A DNA stretch of 8,940 bases, taken from assembly GCA_900320765.1 (NCBI GenBank), contig ONTN01000086.1:1-8940 (forward strand), written 5' to 3'. Every line of letters begins with the position of its first letter. Within the stretch, counting starts at the first letter, position 1. The notes beneath the pieces were generated by a model, which was given only the letters and a program-made list of their open reading frames with translations, made no database searches and had not been told where the DNA came from. The DNA comes from an uncultured Eubacteriales bacterium (GTDB lineage: Bacteria; Bacillota; Clostridia; Oscillospirales; Oscillospiraceae). The translations under genes and the position numbers were made by a program. Positions 1 through 6,232 of this stretch are shown in pieces.

Positions 1-227
1 CCCTCCGTCACGCTGACGGAGGCTCCCCCCTCCGGGGAGACGAGAACTTCCTCGTCCCTCACGGCGTAGCCCGTGGTTATCACGCTTCGCCTCAGCACCA
101 TCGCCGTCGCCGGCACGGTCCTCAGCGAACCGTCCCTCGTCTGATAAAGCGAGAAGCCCGCGTAGATAACGAGGGCGACGAAGACCACGACCGTAACAAA
201 TTTTATAAGCCTGTCGCTTCTTTCCAC
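1..227 (-). CDS. HlyD-like membrane-fusion protein, N-terminal part (runs off the left edge)
   Basis: Only the first 75 codons are in the window; the rest lies beyond base 1. A GTG start at 227 is chosen because AAAGGAG lies 8 nt upstream, inside the 13-bp gap after the hfq stop. The product begins with a short basic stretch (ERSDRLIK), then one hydrophobic helix at about residues 10-28, then a polar extracytoplasmic region. Residues RSVITTGYAVRDEEVLVSPEGG resemble the start of the barrel-sandwich part of HlyD-type adaptors, where a short N-terminal anchor is followed by a beta-rich domain. The likely role is an envelope-anchored adaptor of an exporter or a cell-envelope protein of unknown job; such proteins occur in Clostridia without an outer membrane. 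It is the last visible gene of the alr-like/mutL/miaA/hfq transcript. The family call rests on the pattern of a small N-terminal fragment and is moderate; that this is a real coding region is much surer. Confidence 0.68.
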   Translation of the reverse strand, partial: MERSDRLIKFVTVVVFVALVIYAGFSLYQTRDGSLRTVPATAMVLRRSVITTGYAVRDEEVLVSPEGGASVSVTE

Positions 228-240
228 TTTCCCTGCTCCT

Positions 241-501
241 TTAGCCGCCGATATCGGCCGTGCGCGCCGCCTCACCCGGCTCGTCGAGATTGAGCTCGAG
301 CCGCCTTGCGGGCGATACCGTCGATATCGCGTGCTTATAGATAAGCTGCTCCTTCCCCTCGCTCAAAAGAGCGACGGTGAAGCTGTCGAAGGAGCGCACC
401 GTTCCGCGCATCTGAAACCCGTTCACCAAAAACACCGTGAGCGGTACGTTCTTTCTCCTCGCCTCGTTAAGAAACAGATCCTGTAAATTCGGTTTTGTCA
501 T
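241..501 (-). CDS. hfq: RNA-binding protein Hfq (Sm-like)
   Basis: Encodes an 86-residue Hfq, a hexameric Sm-fold RNA chaperone of the cytoplasm that binds small RNAs and mRNAs. Residues 5-62 carry the Sm core. NLQDLFLN (5-12) forms the N-terminal helix with the proximal-face glutamine Q7. VFLVNGFQMRGTV (23-35) is the Sm1 region, FDSFTV (38-43) follows, and YKHAIS (55-60) is the Sm2 motif with the histidine of the uridine pocket. The rim patch reads ARRKN (14-18), more basic than the RKEN I recall for Bacillus subtilis. The ATG at 501 is chosen because the fold begins at MTKPN and an AAAGGA box lies 11 nt upstream. The same frame stays open upstream to a possible start at 597, but that extension overlaps the miaA end and does not look like Hfq. 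The acidic C-terminal tail (about 65-86) is short, as in Gram-positive homologues. It sits 49 bp after miaA, the arrangement known from enterobacteria. Confidence 0.96.
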   Translation of the reverse strand: MTKPNLQDLFLNEARRKNVPLTVFLVNGFQMRGTVRSFDSFTVALLSEGKEQLIYKHAISTVSPARRLELNLDEPGEAARTADIGG

Positions 502-550
502 ATGTATTGCCGTCCTTTCGTATGTATATATTGGGAACGGCTTTATATTA

Positions 551-1483
551 TCAGCGTTCGGCAAAAAATTCTGTCGAAGCTTGCAGAGCGCCAGCAAAAT
601 CAGGAATTTTTTTCCAATTAATTCTGAGTGCTCCCTCGTATCTCGAACACCAGGATATCTGCCTTTTCGCGTATCTCCTGCTGCCTCGCTTTATATTCTC
701 CACGGCCTCGTCGAGCCCCTCCTCGCCACGGAGGTACCTTGCGCTCTCCTTATAGCCTATCGCCTGCATCGCCGTGGCCTCCGGGGTAAGCCCCATATTT
801 AAAAGGGCGCGCACCTCGTCCAAAAGCCCTGCCTCGAGCATTTTGTCAACTCTTCTGTCTATCCTGCGGTAGAGATCGTCCCTGTCCTCGAAGCCAAGGA
901 CGATATATTTTGCCCTGTATCGCGGAGGCGTTTCCTTTGAGAGCCTGTCGTGCTCGGAGATGGTATTTCCGCTTTGGGCGAGCTCAAGGGCGCGGACGAT
1001 CCGCTTTTTATCGTTCGGGTGGAGCTTATCAGCCCGCTCCGGGTCGAGCTCGCGCAATAGGTCGAGCATACGCTCGCCGCCCTCTTCGTCATACTGCCGC
1101 TCGAGCTCGGCTCTTACTCCGAGCTCCGCCCCGCCCGCGGCGAAGGTGCGCCCGAGGACGAGGGATTCGATATAGAGCCCTGTGCCGCCGACGAGTATCG
1201 GCGTTTTCCCGCGCGACAGGATGCCGTCAACTGAGGCTCCCGCCTCGGTAACATAGCGCGAGACGGAATAGCTCTCAAACGGGGAAACGACGGAGAGCAT
1301 ATGGTGGGGAATGCCCCGCATCTCCTCAATCGTCGGCTTTGCCGTGCCGATATCCATATATTTATAGATCTGCATCGAGTCGGCCGAGACCACCTCGCCT
1401 CCGAGCCTTTCCGCGAGGCTTACGCCAAGCTCCGTCTTTCCCGAGGCCGTGGGACCGGTTATAACCAAAATTTCAGGCGTCAT
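551..1483 (-). CDS. miaA: tRNA dimethylallyltransferase MiaA
   Basis: A 310-residue enzyme, normal length for the family. It transfers the dimethylallyl group from DMAPP to N6 of adenosine 37 in tRNAs reading UNN codons, giving i6A37. Visible motifs are the P-loop GPTASGKT at 10-17, the SADSMQIYKYMDIGTAKP stretch at 33-50 with the catalytic Asp35, GGTGLYI at 99-105, and the C-terminal RRYAKRQ segment. That last motif continues as ISWCSR where TWFR is usual, a mild variant. The ATG at 1483 overlaps the mutL stop as ATGA, a 4-bp overlap that points to translational coupling; no strong separate Shine-Dalgarno site is seen. The gene follows mutL and precedes hfq. Its product i6A37 is the substrate of MiaB, encoded by the divergent operon in this window, so both steps of ms2i6A synthesis are present here. 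Identification is secure. Confidence 0.97.
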   Translation of the reverse strand: MTPEILVITGPTASGKTELGVSLAERLGGEVVSADSMQIYKYMDIGTAKPTIEEMRGIPHHMLSVVSPFESYSVSRYVTEAGASVDGILSRGKTPILVGGTGLYIESLVLGRTFAAGGAELGVRAELERQYDEEGGERMLDLLRELDPERADKLHPNDKKRIVRALELAQSGNTISEHDRLSKETPPRYRAKYIVLGFEDRDDLYRRIDRRVDKMLEAGLLDEVRALLNMGLTPEATAMQAIGYKESARYLRGEEGLDEAVENIKRGSRRYAKRQISWCSRYEGALRINWKKIPDFAGALQASTEFFAER

Positions 1484-3375
1484 ACTCTTTTAAAGCCCTT
1501 GTCAAGCTGATACTTCGTCAGCTCCATCATAACTGGTCTTCCGTGCGGGCAGTATCTGACCTCCCCGCTCATTACCTTATCTATAAGCCCGGTCACGCTC
1601 GCGGGCTCAGACCTTGTGCCAGCCTTGATAGCCGCCTTGCAGGCGACGGTGTGCATTATATCGTCCCGAAGCTCAGATAGCTCGCGCCTTCCGCCCGAGG
1701 AGAGTATTCCGGCGAGCTCCTCTATAAGAGCCTCCGGCTCGGAGATATCGAGATCCTGTGGTATCTGCCTTATCGCCGCGGCGCCGCCGCCGAAGTCGTC
1801 TATCTCGAAGCCGTATTCGCCCAAAAGCTCTGCTGAGCCCGCTATAATAGCTGCAGTCTCCTCGCCCACGTTTACGATAACCGGGGTCATAAGGAGCTGG
1901 CCCTCGGGTCTCCAGCCCTTCTCCTTGAGCTTATCAAATAAAACGCGCTCGTGAGCCGCGTGCTTGTCTATAAGAAATACGCTCGTGCCCTTTTCCACGA
2001 TTAGGTAAGTGTTCAGCGTCTCTCCGACGTATCTCCACGGGCGCTCCTCCCTCGTTTCGGCAATGGGCTCGTCCGGCGTCCAGTCCGGCGCGGCCGCAGG
2101 CTTTACAGGGGGCATTTCGAGTCTTTCCTGCTCGCGTGCGGCAGGGCGGAAAACGTCGTTCAAGCTCCGCTCTGCCCCGCCGGTCTCGGCTCTCTTAAAG
2201 CCGCCGCCGAAGCCGGAGCGGAATTCGTCGGCGGATACCGACTTAAAAAAGTCCTCCCTCGGCTTTGCTGTAAACGAGGCGCCGCCGGAGGCGGGCTTGG
2301 AAAAGCCCTGCGAAGGCGCCGCGTCGGAGAGTCCCGAGCGGACGGCGGACGCCGTAGAGCGCGATATCGGAAGCTCGGCGGGAGCGGACTCAGTCTCGAG
2401 AGCGCCCCTGACCGCCCAGTAGACGGCGTCGAAAACCGCTCTCTCGTCGGAGAATCTGACCTCGAGCTTCGCGGGGTGGACGTTCACGTCCACCTTTGAA
2501 TAGGACATATCTATCTCGAGCACGCAGGCGGGGAAACGGCCGGTGAACAGGCTGTTCTTATACGCCTGCTCGAGCGCCGCCTGGAGTACCCGCGATCTAA
2601 CGAATCTGCCGTTTATGAAAAAGAACTGCCAGCTTCTGTTGCCCCTCGCCCCCACGGGGGCGGAGACATAGCCCCGGACGAAGATTCCGCCGGATTCGCC
2701 CTCCGTCTTGAGTAGGCTCTTCGCCGCGTCGCGGCCTAAGACGGCGTAGACGGCGGACTCCGTTTTCCCGTCGCCGGGGGTATGTATCTCCTCGCGCCCG
2801 TCCTTGATATAACGTATGGATATCTCGGGGTGGCTGAGGCAGAGCCTTGTGACGGCGACGGTCACGGCGGCTCCCTCCGCCTTGTCGTTTTTCAAATATT
2901 TGAGTCTTGCCGGGGTGTTGAAAAAGAGATTCTTCACTATCATCGTAGTCCCGTCCGGGCAGCCCGCCGCCTCGAAGGATACCGTCTTCCCCGCCTCGAG
3001 CTCGACCCTCGTGCCGGTCTCGGCCTCTCTCTCCTTCGTCGTAAGCTCGACGCGGCTGACGGAGGATATGGCGGCAAGAGCCTCGCCGCGGAAGCCGAGG
3101 GTGGCTATCGCCTCAAGCCCGCGCTCATCGCGCAGCTTGCTCGTGGCGTGGCGCAGAAAGGCGATCTTCGCGTCCTCCGGCGCCATTCCGCAGCCGTTAT
3201 CCGTTACGCGGATGAAGGACATACCGCCGCCCTGTATCTCGACGGTCACGCTTTTCGCCCCGGCGTCTATCGAGTTTTCGCAGAGCTCCTTTACTACCGA
3301 GGCCGGGCGCTCTACCACCTCGCCCGCCGCGATAAGGTCGGCGAGATGGGGCGGCATCTCATAGATCTTCGGCAT
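1480..3375 (-). CDS. mutL: DNA mismatch repair protein MutL (endonuclease type)
   Basis: A 631-residue MutL that couples mismatch recognition by MutS to strand nicking. The GHKL ATPase domain spans about 1-335, with ENSIDAG (33-39), DNGCGM (59-64), RHATSKL (75-81) and GFRGEAL (94-100). Residues about 336-445 form a low-complexity Ser/Ala/Pro/Glu linker. The C-terminal dimerisation and nuclease domain (about 447-631) holds the metal-binding motif DKHAAHERVLFD starting at Asp470, then ACKAAIKAG (578-586), CPHGRP (609-614) and a final FKR. This places it with the nicking MutL proteins of organisms without MutH. QLLMTP (493-498) matches the position and form of the beta-clamp contact QEMIVP of Bacillus. 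The last acidic position of the nuclease motif is Asp481 rather than Glu, a conservative change. The ATG at 3375 follows the alr-like stop by 1 bp, with GAGGAG 7 nt upstream inside the preceding gene. The partner gene mutS in this window is broken. Confidence 0.97.
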   Translation of the reverse strand: MPKIYEMPPHLADLIAAGEVVERPASVVKELCENSIDAGAKSVTVEIQGGGMSFIRVTDNGCGMAPEDAKIAFLRHATSKLRDERGLEAIATLGFRGEALAAISSVSRVELTTKEREAETGTRVELEAGKTVSFEAAGCPDGTTMIVKNLFFNTPARLKYLKNDKAEGAAVTVAVTRLCLSHPEISIRYIKDGREEIHTPGDGKTESAVYAVLGRDAAKSLLKTEGESGGIFVRGYVSAPVGARGNRSWQFFFINGRFVRSRVLQAALEQAYKNSLFTGRFPACVLEIDMSYSKVDVNVHPAKLEVRFSDERAVFDAVYWAVRGALETESAPAELPISRSTASAVRSGLSDAAPSQGFSKPASGGASFTAKPREDFFKSVSADEFRSGFGGGFKRAETGGAERSLNDVFRPAAREQERLEMPPVKPAAAPDWTPDEPIAETREERPWRYVGETLNTYLIVEKGTSVFLIDKHAAHERVLFDKLKEKGWRPEGQLLMTPVIVNVGEETAAIIAGSAELLGEYGFEIDDFGGGAAAIRQIPQDLDISEPEALIEELAGILSSGGRRELSELRDDIMHTVACKAAIKAGTRSEPASVTGLIDKVMSGEVRYCPHGRPVMMELTKYQLDKGFKRV

Positions 3376-3376
3376 A

Positions 3377-4447
3377 TTACTTCTCCTCGTGTGAAATATA
3401 CGTTCTCTGAAGTCCCTTTACGTTTACGGGATCGACGTCCAGATAGCAGGCGTCGCCGACGCTGCACTCAACATCCGTAACGTCCACTATCGTATGCTGC
3501 ATACCGACTGAGCCGACTATTTTGAGCTTCTTTCCGCCGAGCTTTACGGTGGGGCTCTTTTTGCGGTTCTTAAGGATATCTATGAGCCTGCGCTCGTAAT
3601 CCGGACGGGTTACGCCGAAGCCGTTAAAAAATCCCACGCTTAAAACGGCGAGGCGAGCCGGTCTTTTAAGCGTCTGCCCGCCTATCCTGTGCTTCTTGGG
3701 GAACCAGCCGACCTCCTCGACGCCGGCCTTGATATACCCGACCTTCATAAGCCCGGGCACGGCTCCGCCCGCGACCCTTCCGGCGAGGGCTGTGCCGACC
3801 CTGACGGCGTCCATTGTGCCGAAGTCGTATTTAAAGAGGGCGGCGGAGTCCGCGATGTGGGTATAGCCGACCTCGAAGCCCATCTGGGTGAGCTTGTCGA
3901 GCACGGCCTTGAAGGTCTCGTACTCAGCCCGCGTTATCCTCTCGGACTTGTACGACTGGGAGTAGGTTGAGAAAACGCCGATAACGGCGAGATTGGGCAT
4001 ATACTTGAATATAGAGGCTATCTTATCCGTCTCCGTGGGCAAAAAGCCGTACCGTCCGAGGCCGGAGTCGATCTTTATCTGCACCTCGCAAACTGTGTGT
4101 CTCTCCTCCGCAATCCCGTTTATCGCAACAGCGGCGTCGTAAGAGCCGACGGTGCATATAACGCCGAGCTCGATGAGGTCCCTTATCTCGTCGGAGTCGG
4201 CGGTGGAGCGGAGCATCATAAGCCGCTCGTCGGTAAAGCCGAGGTTCCTGAGCCTCTCAGCGTCGCGGGGGTCGGATATCGCGAAGCTCGTAACGCCCTC
4301 CTCGCGCAGTATCCGCGCCGTTTCAACAATGCCCATACCGAAGGCGTCGGCGCTGAGGTCGGCGATAATATCCACCCCTCGGGCGCGGGCCTTTACGATG
4401 TTGAGATTATTCTTTATAGCGTCTCTGTCTATAACGAGATTTTTCAT
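3377..4447 (-). CDS. Alanine racemase-fold protein lacking the PLP lysine (probable pseudoenzyme)
   Basis: A 356-residue protein with the fold-type III barrel and C-terminal beta domain of alanine racemase. Landmarks survive: LVIDRDAIKNNL near the start, IKIDSGLGRYGF (124-135) with the equivalents of Lys129 and Arg136 of the Geobacillus enzyme, HIADSAAL (197-204), and MDAVRVGTAL (212-221) with the PLP-contacting serine and arginine. The expected KANAYGHG, which supplies the PLP Schiff-base lysine, reads SADAFGMG (32-39), so that lysine is Ser32. By my alignment the second catalytic base, Tyr265, becomes Gln258, the active-site His166 becomes Thr161, and Asp313 becomes Gln. The usual ~45-residue stretch before the final beta strand is missing. 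A normal racemase reaction is therefore unlikely; a binding or regulatory role is inference. Being first in the mutL-miaA-hfq transcript, it has an intact frame and a strong start: ATG at 4447 with AAGGAG 8 nt upstream (4456-4461). I do not use the symbol alr because activity is doubtful. Confidence 0.85.
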   Translation of the reverse strand: MKNLVIDRDAIKNNLNIVKARARGVDIIADLSADAFGMGIVETARILREEGVTSFAISDPRDAERLRNLGFTDERLMMLRSTADSDEIRDLIELGVICTVGSYDAAVAINGIAEERHTVCEVQIKIDSGLGRYGFLPTETDKIASIFKYMPNLAVIGVFSTYSQSYKSERITRAEYETFKAVLDKLTQMGFEVGYTHIADSAALFKYDFGTMDAVRVGTALAGRVAGGAVPGLMKVGYIKAGVEEVGWFPKKHRIGGQTLKRPARLAVLSVGFFNGFGVTRPDYERRLIDILKNRKKSPTVKLGGKKLKIVGSVGMQHTIVDVTDVECSVGDACYLDVDPVNVKGLQRTYISHEEK

Positions 4448-4498
4448 TTTAAGCTCTCCTTTCCGCCAAAGCCGCTTCTATTCCAATTTAATACATTG

Positions 4499-4527
4499 AT
4501 TATAGCACAAATACCATTGTAAAATCT
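4499..4527 (-). promoter_or_regulatory. Promoter of the minus-strand operon (alr-like, mutL, miaA, hfq)
   Basis: Read on the minus strand, a perfect -10 TATAAT (4499-4504) is preceded directly by TGTGC, giving the extended TGnTATAAT form known from Gram-positive sigma-A promoters. The -35 position at 17-bp spacing (4522-4527) reads AGATTT and is weak; a better hexamer, TTTACA (4518-4523), sits only 13 bp away. An extended -10 tolerates a poor -35. Transcription would begin near 4492, leaving a leader of about 45 nt that contains AAGGAG. Confidence 0.7.
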
Positions 4528-4545
4528 ACAGGAAAATGTTAAAAT
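4517..4545 (+). promoter_or_regulatory. Promoter of miaB (and perhaps mutS)
   Basis: A -35 TTGTAA (4517-4522) and a -10 TAAAAT (4540-4545) are separated by exactly 17 bp. TGT precedes the -10, giving an extended form. Transcription would begin near 4552, about 29 nt before the miaB start. The -35 overlaps the -35 region of the opposite promoter, so the two operons are back to back with start sites about 60 bp apart. Confidence 0.7.
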
Positions 4546-4580
4546 ACCTTTAAATATGAAATTCAGTCAGGAGAATAAAC

Positions 4581-5984
4581 GTGAGCTATCAGAGAACCGT
4601 TATATCGGAAAAAGAGCTTGAAGAGCAAAAAAGGATAATGGCGGAGGTCGCGGAGAGGAACGCCTCCCTCCCCGAAAAGCCCCTCGCTCTTGTGGATACC
4701 TACGGCTGCCAGCAGAATGAGGCTGACTCAGAAAAGCTGAGGGGCATGCTCCTCGAGATGGGGTACGGCCTCACGCAGGACGAGGCCGAGGCGGACGTCA
4801 TCGTTATGAACACCTGCGCCGTCCGCGAGCACGCGGAGCAGCGGGTCTACGGGAACGTCGGCGCCCTCACGCACACGAAAAAGGCGAAGCCCACGCAGAA
4901 GATAGCCGTATGCGGCTGCATGGCTCAGCAAAAGAGCGTCGCGGACAGGCTCAAGGCCTCGTACCGCCACGTCGATATGGTATTCGGGCCGCACGCCCTC
5001 TGGCGCTTCCCGGAGTTTCTGCGCAAGGTGCTCTTCGAGGGCGGCAGGGTATTCGAGATAACCCCGTCCGACGGGGCGATAGCCGAGGGTATCCCCGCAA
5101 GCCGCGACGGGCGGGTGAAGGCGTGGCTCTCCGTTATGTACGGGTGCAACAACTTCTGCACCTACTGCATCGTGCCCTACGTCCGCGGAAGGGAGAGGTC
5201 ACGCCTGCCCGAGGATATCATAAAAGAGGCGCACGGCCTCATAGACGCGGGGTACAAGGATATCACCCTTTTGGGGCAGAACGTGAACTCATACGGCCGC
5301 GACCTCGGTCTCGGGGTCGATTTCTCCGATATCCTCTCCGAGATAAGCGCGATACCCGGCGATTTCCGTCTCCGCTTTATGACGAGCCACCCGAAGGACG
5401 CGACCGAGAAGCTTTTCCGCACTATGGCGGGAAGCGATAAGATAGCAAAGCATATCCACCTGCCCTTTCAGTCCGGCTCGAGCCGGGTGCTGAAGGCGAT
5501 GAACCGCTCCTACGACCGCGAGCGCTATCTCTCCCTCGTCAAGCTGGCGCGGGATTATATGCCCGACATCGTGCTGACGAGCGACGTTATCGTCGGCTTC
5601 CCCGGCGAGACGGAGGAGGATTTCCTTGAGACAATGAGCCTCGTTGAGTCCGTCCGCTTCGACGCTCTCTTCACCTTCATATACTCGAAGCGGCCCGGCA
5701 CGCCCGCCGCCTCTTACCCCGACCCCGCGACAAGGGAGGAGAAGCAGGATAGGTTTGACCGCCTCATAGCCCTGCAGAACTCCGTTTCCGAGGAGAAGCA
5801 CAAGGCCTATATCGGCAAAACAGAGCGCGTGCTTATCGACGGGGAGGATAACGGGCTTCTCACCTCCCGCACGGACGGGGGAAGGCTCGTGAGGCTCGAG
5901 GGGGACAATTCCCTCATCGGCTCCTTCCGCAACGTGAGGATAACCGGCTCCAACACCTGGGCTCTCTCAGGCGAGCTCATTTAA
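4581..5984 (+). CDS. miaB: tRNA-2-methylthio-N6-dimethylallyladenosine synthase MiaB
   Basis: A 467-residue radical-SAM methylthiotransferase that converts i6A37 to ms2i6A37 in tRNA using two 4Fe-4S clusters. The N-terminal UPF0004 domain provides three cysteines: Cys43 (TYGCQQNEADSE), Cys79 (MNTCAVRE) and Cys113 (VCGCMAQQ). The radical-SAM motif is CNNFCTYC at 189-196, followed by IVPYVRGRERSR. The final ~62 residues (about 405-467) form the TRAM RNA-binding domain. The TYGCQQNEADSE and CAVREHAEQR pattern fits MiaB rather than MtaB or RimO. The start is GTG at 4581 with AGGAG at 4569-4573, a 7-nt spacer. An N-terminal charged extension of about 30 residues precedes the first domain, as in other Firmicutes MiaB proteins. 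It is first in the plus-strand unit and diverges from the operon containing miaA, which makes its substrate. All catalytic cysteines are present, so it should be active. Confidence 0.97.
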   Translation: MSYQRTVISEKELEEQKRIMAEVAERNASLPEKPLALVDTYGCQQNEADSEKLRGMLLEMGYGLTQDEAEADVIVMNTCAVREHAEQRVYGNVGALTHTKKAKPTQKIAVCGCMAQQKSVADRLKASYRHVDMVFGPHALWRFPEFLRKVLFEGGRVFEITPSDGAIAEGIPASRDGRVKAWLSVMYGCNNFCTYCIVPYVRGRERSRLPEDIIKEAHGLIDAGYKDITLLGQNVNSYGRDLGLGVDFSDILSEISAIPGDFRLRFMTSHPKDATEKLFRTMAGSDKIAKHIHLPFQSGSSRVLKAMNRSYDRERYLSLVKLARDYMPDIVLTSDVIVGFPGETEEDFLETMSLVESVRFDALFTFIYSKRPGTPAASYPDPATREEKQDRFDRLIALQNSVSEEKHKAYIGKTERVLIDGEDNGLLTSRTDGGRLVRLEGDNSLIGSFRNVRITGSNTWALSGELI

Positions 5985-6000
5985 CAGACAGGGAGGCAAA

Positions 6001-6020
6001 GGTTGAAACAAGTTTCAACC
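6001..6020 (+). repeat. 9-bp inverted repeat after miaB (possible terminator or operator)
   Basis: GGTTGAAAC and GTTTCAACC form a perfect inverted repeat with only AA between them, 17 nt after the miaB stop. As RNA it gives an 8-bp stem with a CAAG tetraloop, followed by UUAUUU. The stem is only moderately GC-rich and the U run is broken, so it would be at best a weak terminator. Equally it could be a dimeric-repressor operator for mutS. The sequence does not decide between these. Confidence 0.5.
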
Positions 6021-6035
6021 TTATTTGAAATTGAA

Positions 6036-6076
6036 GCCGTTTTTCTCGCCGCTGCGCGGCAACCGAAAAACATGGC
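6036..6076 (+). repeat. Nested imperfect palindrome, REP-like stem-loop
   Basis: GCCGC (6048-6052) and GCGGC (6056-6060) form an inner stem around a TGC loop. GTTTTTC (6039-6045) and GAAAAAC (6065-6071) form an outer 7-bp stem, and GCC (6036-6038) pairs with GGC (6074-6076) past a 2-nt bulge. Together that is 15 bp of stem in 41 nt. Its form, a GC-rich tip on an A/T-run base, resembles dispersed extragenic palindromes; whether it recurs in the genome cannot be seen here. Confidence 0.5.
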
Positions 6077-6143
6077 ATTTATGATCATTCCATTTCGTGG
6101 TCATTTTGTGCCTTGAACTTCAGTGAAAGGAATGGTCATAATT
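6077..6143 (+). promoter_or_regulatory. Predicted leader stem covering the mutS Shine-Dalgarno site
   Basis: Bases 6079-6091 are complementary to 6129-6141 over 13 pairs with one G-U. After a single bulged A (6092), 6093-6096 pairs with 6125-6128. The 3' arm contains the mutS Shine-Dalgarno box AAAGGA (6126-6131) and ends 2 nt before the ATG at 6144. In this fold the ribosome site is closed. An alternative local hairpin pairs 6081-6087 with 6098-6104 (7 bp, one G-U) and would free the site. The loop of the long form is 28 nt. Pairing was done by eye; no known riboswitch consensus is recognised. Confidence 0.45.
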
Positions 6144-6232
6144 ATGCCACAGGATACGCCGATGATGCGGCAATACAACAAGATAAAGGGAGAACATTCC
6201 GACTGCATACTTTTCTTCCGCCTCGGGGATTT
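6144..6232 (+). other. mutS: Out-of-frame N-terminal fragment of mutS, ending at the deletion junction
   Basis: This stretch encodes the conserved first residues of MutS domain I (MPQDTPMMRQYNKIKGEHSD, then CILFFRLGD) in the frame of base 6144. GATTT (6228-6232) is the codon for Asp plus two bases of the expected Phe; it abuts GAG (6233-6235), the Glu of ELDLVLT, in the other frame. The junction lies between 6232 and 6233, give or take any microhomology. No direct repeat remains that would explain a slippage event. Confidence 0.85.

Noticed and set aside
502..575. Internal promoter for hfq (minus strand, AT-rich TAATATAAAG)
   Set aside because: A -10-like GATAAT or TATAAA exists, but no -35 lies at 16-18 bp; the best partner is about 19 bp or more away. 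It remains possible but unsupported.
502..597. N-terminally extended Hfq starting at 597
   Set aside because: The extra 32 residues overlap the end of miaA in another frame and have no Hfq character; the ATG at 501 has a Shine-Dalgarno box and matches the family start.
2782..3480. Long plus-strand open frame opposite mutL
   Set aside because: It is antisense to a secure mutL, crosses its start into the neighbouring gene and shows no domain-like pattern; long antisense frames are expected in GC-rich coding DNA.
4341..4365. Loss of the racemase lysine as a sequencing error
   Set aside because: AGC differs from both lysine codons by at least two bases, the frame is intact, and several other active-site positions differ as well, so a single error cannot explain it.
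6003..6031. mutS promoter TTGAAA with TGAAAT at 17-bp spacing
   Set aside because: The -10 matches only 4 of 6 bases and lacks its T-A second position. The TTGAAA is part of the palindrome and may be incidental.
6113..6232. TTG at 6113 as the start of an 862-residue MutS
   Set aside because: The first 40 codons translate to a sequence unlike any MutS, no Shine-Dalgarno site precedes the TTG, and the true MutS N-terminus is seen in the frame of base 6144.
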